64,000 nt of DNA from Pollutimonas sp035515055. GTDB taxonomy: Bacteria > Pseudomonadota > Gammaproteobacteria > Burkholderiales > Burkholderiaceae_B. The position numbers were made by a program, and so were the translations under genes. Under the pieces are notes generated by a model. The model was given only the letters and a program-made list of their open reading frames with translations. It was not told where the DNA came from and searched no databases. Shown piece by piece: positions 58,563-64,000 of the stretch; positions within the stretch are counted from its first letter, which is position 1, and every line of letters begins with the position of its first letter. The DNA lies in contig DATJBV010000036.1 of assembly GCA_035515055.1 (NCBI GenBank), positions 1-64,000 on the forward strand, written 5' to 3'.

Positions 58563-61103
58563 TCAGGCCTTGGTGACCTTGACGGCGCATTTCTTGAAGT
58601 CGGCTTCCTTGGAGATCGGGCAGGTGGCGTCAAGCGTGAGCTTGTTTACGAGCCGGTTCTCATCGAAGAAAGGCACAAAGATCAAGCCCTTGGGAGGCTT
58701 GTTGCGTCCTCGCGTTTCAAGCTGGGCAATGATCTCGCCGCGCCGCGATGCAACCTTCACAGCGGCGCCGCGTTGCAGGCCGCGAGCGCTTGCGTCGTCG
58801 GGGTGCATGAAGATTTGCGCTTCAGGCACCGAGCGGTGCAATTCGGGCACGCGACGTGTCATCGAGCCGGTATGCCAGTGCTCCAGAACACGCCCCGTGC
58901 ACAGCCACAGGTCGTATTCCGCATCCGGCATTTCGGCGGGATCCTGATAGGGCAAGGCAAAGATCACCGCCTTCCCGTCTTTATGGCCGTAGAATCGTAC
59001 GCCCTCTCCGGCTTTTACGTAAGGGTCATAGCCCTCGCGAAAGCGCCACAGGGTTTCCTTGCCGTCGACCACGGGCCAGCGCAGTCCGCGGGCTTTATGG
59101 TAAACATCAAACGGCGCCAGATCGTGGCCATGCTCCCGCCCGAACTGGGCATATTCTTCGAACAATCCCTTTTGTACGTAATACCCCAGCGCCTTGGATT
59201 CGCTATTCATGTAGTCGGCGGCGGCATGGGCGTTGACTGCGGCGACATCCGCCAGCGGATATTTATTGATCACGCCGTTGGCGAACAAGACGTCGTACAA
59301 GGTCTTCCCCCTGTATTCGGGCTTCTTCGCAATTAATTCCTCGGGCCACACTTCCTCGATGGTGAAGCGTTTGGCGAACTCCATGTATTGCCACAGGTCG
59401 CTCTTCGCTTCGCCCGGCGCATTCACCTGCTGGCGCCAGAACTGCGTGCGGCGCTCGGCATTGCCGAAGGCGCCTTCTTTTTCAGCCCACATGGCGGAGG
59501 GCAGGATCAGGTCGGCCGACATGGCCGAGACGGTGGGATACGCTTCCGCAACGACGATGAAGGTGTCGGGATTACGCCAACCGGGATAAATCTCCTCGTT
59601 GATGTTCGGTCCCGCTTGCATGTTGTTCGTCGTGCTGGTCCAGTAGCATTTGAGCTTGCCGTCCTTCAGCGCGCGGCTTTGCGCCACGGCGTGCAGGCCG
59701 ATCTTGGCCGGCAGGGTGCCTTCCGGCAACTGCCAGATTTTTTCGGAGAACGCCCGATGCGCAGGGTTGCCCACGACCATATCAGCAGGTAGCCGATGCG
59801 CGAAGGTACCGACTTCCCGCGCGGTGCCGCAGGCGGACGGCTGCCCTGTCAGAGAGAACGGACCATTGCCGGGTTCGCTGATCTTGCCCACTAGAAGGTG
59901 GACGTTATAAATCATGTTGTTTACCCACGTGCCGCGCGTATGCTGGTTAAAGCCCATGGTCCAGAACGACACTACCTTGCGTTTTGGATCGGCATACAGC
60001 TCGGCCATGCGTTGCAAGCGCTCCGCGGGCACCCCAGATAGCTTGGACACTTTCTCCAACGTGTACTCGGATACAAAGTTCGCGAATTCCTCGAAGGTGC
60101 AATCGCGGGCCGCGCCCGAGTCGCCCTTTGGCTTGCCGTCGGCGCCTGGATAGCCGTTGCTCGTTGCCTTCGCTTCCAGCGGATGGTTGGGGCGCAGCCC
60201 GTATCCGATGTCGCCTTCGCCGATCTTGAACTTCACGTGCGCTTTGACAAATTCGGTATTGACCCGCTTCGTCTGGATAATGTAGTTGCAGATATAGTTG
60301 AGAATCGCCAAATCTGTCTGCGGCACGAAGATCATGCCGTTGTCCGACAACTCGAAGGACCGATGCTCGAACGTCGACAAGACGTGAACTTCGCAACCCG
60401 GCTTGGTCAGACGGCGATCCGTGATGCGGCTCCAAAGCACCGGGTGCATTTCGGCCATGTTTGAACCCCAGAGCACGAATGCATCGGCGTTCTCGATATC
60501 GTCATAGCAACCCATCGGCTCGTCGATACCGAATGTCCGCATAAAGCCGGCCACGGCGGATGCCATGCAATGCCGCGCATTGGGATCCAGGTTATTGGTA
60601 CGGAACCCCGCCTTGAACAACTTGACGGCGGCATACCCTTCCCATACCGTCCACTGCCCCGAACCAAACATACAGACAGAGTCCGGACCATGGGCCTTCA
60701 TGGCTTCTTTCCACTTCGTGGCCATGATGTCGAACGCGGCGTCCCACGAAATAGGCTGGAACTCTCCGTTCTTGTCGTAGCGTCCGTCTTTCATGCGCAG
60801 CAAAGGCTGTGTCAGGCGATCGGATCCGTACATGATCTTCGACAGGAAGTATCCCTTGATGCAGTTCAGCCCCCGGTTTACCGGCGAATCGGGATCCCCT
60901 TGGCTGGCAACTATGCGCCCTTCCTGGACGCCCACCAGCACAGAACATCCTGTACCGCAAAAGCGGCAGGGAATTTTGTCCCAATGCACTTTCTGGTCTT
61001 TCGCCGACTGCGCCTGCGCCGCCAACGGCACACCCACGCCGGCCGTGGCCGCCGCGGCGGCGACCGCGTTGGCTTTGATGAAACTGCGTCGATCCATGCT
61101 CAT
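58563..61103 (-). CDS. napA: Periplasmic nitrate reductase catalytic subunit NapA
   Basis: Molybdoenzyme of 846 residues. Tat signal DRRSFIKAN, [4Fe-4S] ligands Cys46, Cys49, Cys53 and Cys81 (CRFCGTGC, NCIKG), and the molybdenum-ligating Cys179 in ARHCMASAV. It reduces nitrate to nitrite in the periplasm using bis-MGD. ATG at 61103, one base after the napD stop; the second Met (residue 3) is possible. Confidence 0.97.
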   Translation of the reverse strand: MSMDRRSFIKANAVAAAAATAGVGVPLAAQAQSAKDQKVHWDKIPCRFCGTGCSVLVGVQEGRIVASQGDPDSPVNRGLNCIKGYFLSKIMYGSDRLTQPLLRMKDGRYDKNGEFQPISWDAAFDIMATKWKEAMKAHGPDSVCMFGSGQWTVWEGYAAVKLFKAGFRTNNLDPNARHCMASAVAGFMRTFGIDEPMGCYDDIENADAFVLWGSNMAEMHPVLWSRITDRRLTKPGCEVHVLSTFEHRSFELSDNGMIFVPQTDLAILNYICNYIIQTKRVNTEFVKAHVKFKIGEGDIGYGLRPNHPLEAKATSNGYPGADGKPKGDSGAARDCTFEEFANFVSEYTLEKVSKLSGVPAERLQRMAELYADPKRKVVSFWTMGFNQHTRGTWVNNMIYNVHLLVGKISEPGNGPFSLTGQPSACGTAREVGTFAHRLPADMVVGNPAHRAFSEKIWQLPEGTLPAKIGLHAVAQSRALKDGKLKCYWTSTTNNMQAGPNINEEIYPGWRNPDTFIVVAEAYPTVSAMSADLILPSAMWAEKEGAFGNAERRTQFWRQQVNAPGEAKSDLWQYMEFAKRFTIEEVWPEELIAKKPEYRGKTLYDVLFANGVINKYPLADVAAVNAHAAADYMNSESKALGYYVQKGLFEEYAQFGREHGHDLAPFDVYHKARGLRWPVVDGKETLWRFREGYDPYVKAGEGVRFYGHKDGKAVIFALPYQDPAEMPDAEYDLWLCTGRVLEHWHTGSMTRRVPELHRSVPEAQIFMHPDDASARGLQRGAAVKVASRRGEIIAQLETRGRNKPPKGLIFVPFFDENRLVNKLTLDATCPISKEADFKKCAVKVTKA

Positions 61104-61104
61104 C

Positions 61105-61359
61105 TCATGTCCCTATTAGTTCAAGACCTTGGTCCGTGTACTCATAAACGAGCGTGGCGCAAAGCACATGCTCAGCCAAACTCACTGCAAGAATCGAATC
61201 CGAAACCGAATAGCCGTCGCCATCTTCAATGGTGACAATAAGGCTTCCGTTTTCGATATATTCATCGTGTACTTCCACGCCCCGAATCGCGGCGAGTGAT
61301 TTCCGCAGCACGGGAATATGTTCCCGGTGCGCACGCACTAACAAACTAGCTATCTGCAC
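61105..61359 (-). CDS. napD: NapA Tat-signal chaperone NapD
   Basis: Protein of 84 residues of the NapD fold (IASLLVRAHREHIPVLRKSL, then EVHDEYIENGSLIVTIED). It binds the NapA signal peptide before export. GTG start at 61359 with GGAG 7 bases upstream, overlapping the napF end by 14 bases. Confidence 0.9.
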   Translation of the reverse strand: MQIASLLVRAHREHIPVLRKSLAAIRGVEVHDEYIENGSLIVTIEDGDGYSVSDSILAVSLAEHVLCATLVYEYTDQGLELIGT

Positions 61360-61852
61360 TATTCATCTCCAGAGTGATTGCGTCCGTGGGACACGGCGCC
61401 ACACACGCCCCGCAACCGCTGCACTGAACCGGATCCACCAACGGCAGGGCCACGCCGCCCGCTTGCAATTGAAACCTGATGGCTCCTGTATCGCAGGCCT
61501 CCGCGCAGATTCGGCACTCCACCTTCTTAAAGGCGACACATGCCTGCGCAATACGCGGCATCAGCGCCCATGGCGCCGCGTCCCCGTTGCCCCGGGACAA
61601 TGCACCAGAGGGACAAGCCTCGACGCACCTACCGCAAAAAGTGCATTCCCCATCGGTAAATTGAACGACGGGATATCCGCCCTCGGCTATTGCCAGGATC
61701 CCGGTCGGACACGTTTCCACACACTCGGCACCACGCCGGCAAAGATTCAGGAAGTCGCGTTCCGTCCTGGCCCATGGCGGGCGAATAGCATCCGGCCGAG
61801 GACCTGATTTCGCCTTGAAGAACTGCCGACGCGCCGATGAGAACCCCGCCAT
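61346..61852 (-). CDS. napF: Ferredoxin-type protein NapF
   Basis: Protein of 168 residues, first gene of the operon. Four iron-sulphur regions are expected. The second (CTFCGRCVEACP) and fourth (CSGCGACVAPCP) are intact and the third has ECRICAEAC with an upstream Cys. The first reads CRRGAECVETCP: Gly41 stands where the second Cys of the motif is expected (GGT instead of TGT), so one ligand is lost. The family start RRQFFKAK and RPPWARTERDFLNLC is otherwise normal. NapF has an accessory role in NapA maturation. ATG at 61852. Confidence 0.9.
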   Translation of the reverse strand: MAGFSSARRQFFKAKSGPRPDAIRPPWARTERDFLNLCRRGAECVETCPTGILAIAEGGYPVVQFTDGECTFCGRCVEACPSGALSRGNGDAAPWALMPRIAQACVAFKKVECRICAEACDTGAIRFQLQAGGVALPLVDPVQCSGCGACVAPCPTDAITLEMNSADS

Positions 61853-61892
61853 TCGTCTTATTCTGTTTTATTTAGTTGCCACATTTAAAGCT

Positions 61893-61942
61893 ATTCCCCT
61901 ACTGGCAGTGTTGATTTATATCAATACAGACAGTAGGGGAAT
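61893..61942. repeat. 50-bp inverted repeat centred on the FNR box of napF
   Basis: Perfect 12-bp arms ATTCCCCTACTG (61893-61904) and CAGTAGGGGAAT (61931-61942) share their centre (61917.5) with the FNR-type box between them. The spacer between arm and box is only partly symmetric. No known NarL-type heptamer was recognised in the arms. The layout suggests two more symmetric protein contacts flanking FNR. Confidence 0.8.
61911..61924. promoter_or_regulatory. FNR/ANR box upstream of napF
   Basis: TTGATTTATATCAA matches the FNR consensus TTGAT-N4-ATCAA exactly. It is centred about 65 bases before the napF ATG. A minus-strand TTAAAT at 61888-61883 would be the -10 if the box is at -41.5, the class II activation position. 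Confidence 0.85.
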
Positions 61943-61999
61943 TATGAGGGTACGAAGGAGAGGTCGGCACGCAACACTCCGCAAGCGCGGAGAGCGCAA

Positions 62000-62034
62000 T
62001 GAATAAACCCGCAGGCCGAAAGCCGGCGTGCGGG
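62000..62034 (-). terminator. Rho-independent terminator of the aminotransferase gene
   Basis: CCCGCA...TGCGGG stem with inner GGC/GCC pairs (62008-62034), followed on the minus strand by TTTATTC. It lies 45 bases after the stop of the minus-strand aminotransferase gene and separates it from the nap promoter. Confidence 0.75.
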
Positions 62035-62078
62035 TCTAGTTGGGGAGGTGACGCGCGGGCCCGAAAGGGCCTGGCAAC

Positions 62079-63269
62079 CTACAGCAAGCTGGCCAGGATA
62101 GCGATGCCTTCCCTGATCTTGGCTTCGGAAACAGTCACGAAGCTAAGGCGCAGTGTATTGACTTGAGGCTCAACGCCAGCGAAGAAAGGCGCGCCTGGCA
62201 CGAACGCCACGTTCCGTTCGATGGCCCGGGCAAGGAGTTCGGTGGCATCGATATGGGCCGGCAAGGTAACCCAAATGAACATTCCGCCTTCCGGCCTCGT
62301 CCAGGTAACCGTGGATGGGAAGTGCGTGTCCATGGCGTCGAGCATGAAGCCGCATTGCTTCTTGTACAACTCGCGGACCATGGGCAAGTGCGTTGTAAGA
62401 AACCCATCTTTAATGGTTTCGTAGACGGCCATTTGCGTAACACTGGCGGTATGCAGGTCGGTAGCCTGCTTGATCTGAACCAGCTTGGAAATAATAGGCT
62501 TTGGCGCAACGATATAGCCCAATCGCAGCCCTGGCGCCAGCACTTTCGAAAAGGTGCCCAGGCGTATTACTGTGGCGCCGGCGGCACGGCCTAAACCAAG
62601 CAAGCCCGGCAAAGCCTCGCCCGCATAGCGCAGTTCGCCATAGGGGTCGTCTTCAATAATGGGGATCTGCAAGGCTGCACAACGTTCCACCAGCGCCTGG
62701 CGACGTCGCAAATCCAGCGTGAGTCCGGTGGGATTCTGGAAGTTGGGCAAGGCATAGATGAAACGGGCGCCAGCGGCGAGCTTGTCAGTAAGGGCTTCGG
62801 GAATCAACCCGCCCGCGTCAGTGGGGACAGCCTGGTAACGCGGCTCGAATAGCGAAAACGATTGCAGGGCGCCAAGATAGCTAGGCGCTTCGACCAGCAC
62901 CTTGCTGCCTGGATCGATGAAAAGCTTGCCGAGCATGTCGAGGGCCTGCTGCGAACCGGAAACAATCAACACTTCGTCGGGCGACACATCGGCGGCACCT
63001 ACCCGCTTCAAGTCTTCCGCCACCCACGCGCGCAAGGGCGCGTACCCTTCCGTGGGACCATACTGAAGCGCCGCGCGGCCATTGCTCTGCAACACGTGAT
63101 CGAACGCATTATTGATGACGTCGACCGGGAAGCCGCCGGGCGCGGGCAATCCGCCGGCAAACGATATGACCTCGGGACGTTCAGTGACTTTCAGAATCTC
63201 TCGGATCGTAGAACTGGTCAGTTGCCGCGCGCGTTGCGAAAAAGTATAAGGAAGTGAGTACGAGTCCAT
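62079..63269 (-). CDS. Fold-type I PLP-dependent aminotransferase (2-aminoadipate/LysN-like)
   Basis: Protein of 396 residues. It begins MDSYSLPYTFSQRARQL, then EVISFAGGLPAPGGFPVD, typical of the LysN/2-aminoadipate and MocR-related aminotransferases but without a helix-turn-helix domain. The PLP lysine motif is LGTFSKVLAPGLRLGYIV; PNFQNPTGLTLDLRRR and IIEDDPYGELRY also match. Amino donor unknown; a branched-chain, aromatic or 2-aminoadipate substrate is likely. ATG at 63269. Confidence 0.85.
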   Translation of the reverse strand: MDSYSLPYTFSQRARQLTSSTIREILKVTERPEVISFAGGLPAPGGFPVDVINNAFDHVLQSNGRAALQYGPTEGYAPLRAWVAEDLKRVGAADVSPDEVLIVSGSQQALDMLGKLFIDPGSKVLVEAPSYLGALQSFSLFEPRYQAVPTDAGGLIPEALTDKLAAGARFIYALPNFQNPTGLTLDLRRRQALVERCAALQIPIIEDDPYGELRYAGEALPGLLGLGRAAGATVIRLGTFSKVLAPGLRLGYIVAPKPIISKLVQIKQATDLHTASVTQMAVYETIKDGFLTTHLPMVRELYKKQCGFMLDAMDTHFPSTVTWTRPEGGMFIWVTLPAHIDATELLARAIERNVAFVPGAPFFAGVEPQVNTLRLSFVTVSEAKIREGIAILASLL

Positions 63270-63316
63270 GGTTCTGAAAGTTTTCCCGTTAAAGAACAAA
63301 ATGCCAATCGCATAGA

Positions 63317-63478
63317 TTACCGCAACTTAGTTGAAGCGTCAGCGGACTGGGCGTCGGCGCCTGCCGTGTCCTTCCGCCTGTCGCGTTTGACGATGCGCAG
63401 TAACCACCAAAACAACGAAGCGGAGCACAGCAGGCCCACACCGAACAACGCTACCACGATCCATTCGCCTGCCGTCAT
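63317..63478 (-). CDS. Hypothetical 53-residue membrane protein
   Basis: Small frame MTAGEWIVVALFGVGLLCSA then SLFWWLLRIVKRDRRKD. One membrane helix (6-26) is followed by a basic segment and a polar Ala/Ser/Asp tail. ATG at 63476-63478 with AGGT upstream; the stop precedes the aminotransferase start by about 47 bases. It fills the gap between two minus-strand aminotransferase genes. No family recognised; the helix with positive-inside charges supports that it is real. Confidence 0.5.
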   Translation of the reverse strand: MTAGEWIVVALFGVGLLCSASLFWWLLRIVKRDRRKDTAGADAQSADASTKLR

Positions 63479-63505
63479 AACTATCTACCTTATATAGCGG
63501 CGCGT

Positions 63506-64000
63506 CTACGCGCCACCCAGCACGCTGGCCATGGCATCGGTGAAATAGCCGATATTGTGTGTATTGAGCCCGGGCACGCTGATGCGGCCCGAATCGATGA
63601 TGTAGACACCGTGCTGCTGACGCAAGGCGATCAACTGCGGCTGCGACAGTCCCGTGTAAGTGAACATGCCTCGCTGCCTGACGAAATAGCTGGAGTCGTA
63701 GCCGGGCAGCTTGGCCGTCAATTGGCTGTGAGCCTGCTGGCGCATGGCGGCAATACGGGTGCGCATGCCTGCGACCTCATCCGCCCACTGAGCCCGCAGT
63801 AGCGGGGTATTCAATACATCGGAGGCAATGCAGCCGCCGTGCGCCGGCGGACTGGAGTAGCTTCTGCGCACTACGGCCTTCAGTTGCCCCAGCACCCCGT
63901 CGGCCTCGTCGGCCGACGCGCATACGACGGATAGACCGCCGCAACGTTCGCCGTAGAACGACAGGTTCTTCGAGAATGAATTGGCGACAAGAAAGACCAA
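63506..64000 (-). CDS. tyrB: Aromatic/aspartate aminotransferase, C-terminal part (5' end beyond window)
   Basis: The last 164 residues of a class I aminotransferase. The PLP lysine is in NSFSKNLSFYGERCGGLSVV, and the C-terminus GMFTYTGLSQPQLIALRQQHGVYIIDSGRISVPGLN matches TyrB/AspC of proteobacteria. It transfers amino groups between aromatic or acidic amino acids and 2-oxo acids. The reading frame is open to the right edge, so the N-terminal 230 or so residues are missing from the window. TyrB versus AspC cannot be decided. Confidence 0.85.
   Translation of the reverse strand: MVFLVANSFSKNLSFYGERCGGLSVVCASADEADGVLGQLKAVVRRSYSSPPAHGGCIASDVLNTPLLRAQWADEVAGMRTRIAAMRQQAHSQLTAKLPGYDSSYFVRQRGMFTYTGLSQPQLIALRQQHGVYIIDSGRISVPGLNTHNIGYFTDAMASVLGGA

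Noticed and set aside
57670..58947. Plus-strand reading frame of 425 codons over napG and napA
   Set aside because: Spans two genuine minus-strand genes and shows no family resemblance.
61943..62005. Short Arg-rich plus-strand frame of 20 codons next to the nap operator
   Set aside because: Too short, lacks a clear family and lies between the palindrome and a terminator; no evidence of translation.
1..64000. tRNA, rRNA, CRISPR array, insertion sequence or prophage
   Set aside because: No transposase, integrase, phage structural gene, regularly spaced repeats or recognisable tRNA arms were seen. A tRNAscan and an IS search would settle it.

Overview
The window looks like a chromosomal segment of a high-GC betaproteobacterium of the order Burkholderiales, most likely Alcaligenaceae (Bordetella, Achromobacter or Pusillimonas type). 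This rests on gene content and order: a PhaM-type protein, an aa3-oxidase cluster with the small assembly protein and a DUF2970 protein, an fmdB-DUF502-aspS block, and a glutaryl-CoA dehydrogenase gene paired with a divergent LysR gene. The genus is an inference. About 62 protein genes were recognised; no tRNA, rRNA, insertion sequence, phage or CRISPR array was seen.

Layout. 1-2.3 kb: an accessory-looking edge with a truncated AAA ATPase carrying a CxxC pair (possible defence or DNA-metabolism protein) and a DUF2846 lipoprotein. 2.3-13.2 kb: a catabolic block with a polyamine-type ABC transporter (ATPase, binding protein, two permeases), a divergent MocR-type regulator, a GABA/5-aminovalerate aminotransferase, a LysR regulator, glutaryl-CoA dehydrogenase and a class III CoA-transferase. 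Together these suggest uptake of an amine or omega-amino acid and degradation through glutarate and glutaryl-CoA. 13.3-15.0 kb: three small genes (DUF937 and two of unknown function). 15.1-23.2 kb: glmS, an Lrp regulator, a coupled glmU-MFS-glycosyltransferase operon, a phaM-like gene and a NUDIX hydrolase.

23.4-31.8 kb: the cytochrome c oxidase cluster, coxB-coxA-small assembly protein-DUF2970-coxC, then surf1, a Sco-like gene, ctaA, ctaB and senC. The Cu(B) chaperone gene ctaG/cox11, usually found between the small assembly protein and DUF2970, is not there. 31.8-35.6 kb: a CPA1-type antiporter with a cyclic-nucleotide-binding-like domain, and rpoH, which has a perfect CIRCE (HrcA) operator just upstream. 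35.8-40.3 kb: an orphan LivK-type binding protein, the glutathione-dependent formaldehyde pathway (fghA, adhC) and the last gene of the next operon. 39.1-45.0 kb: an apparent operon fmdB-DUF502-aspS-EEP hydrolase-alpha/beta hydrolase-clsB. 45.0-49.0 kb: a predicted Na+/H+ antiporter, a GMC oxidoreductase and ubiA.

49.1-61.9 kb: a compact run of 16 genes on the minus strand, napFDAGHBC followed by ccmABCDEFGHI, where nearly every junction overlaps or lies within a few bases. It encodes periplasmic nitrate reductase and the cytochrome c maturation machinery that its c-type haem proteins NapB and NapC require. It is preceded by a perfect FNR-type box at the exact centre of a 50-bp inverted repeat. 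A one-mismatch FNR-like box also precedes coxB, so the aerobic oxidase and anaerobic nitrate reductase may be oppositely controlled by one oxygen sensor. The right edge holds two aminotransferases (one cut off by the window end) with a 53-residue membrane protein between them.

The most interesting signals are the CIRCE site at rpoH, the symmetric nap operator, a Cys-to-Gly change in the first iron-sulphur motif of NapF, the absent cox11, the edge ATPase, and several clean palindromes in promoter regions without an assigned regulator.
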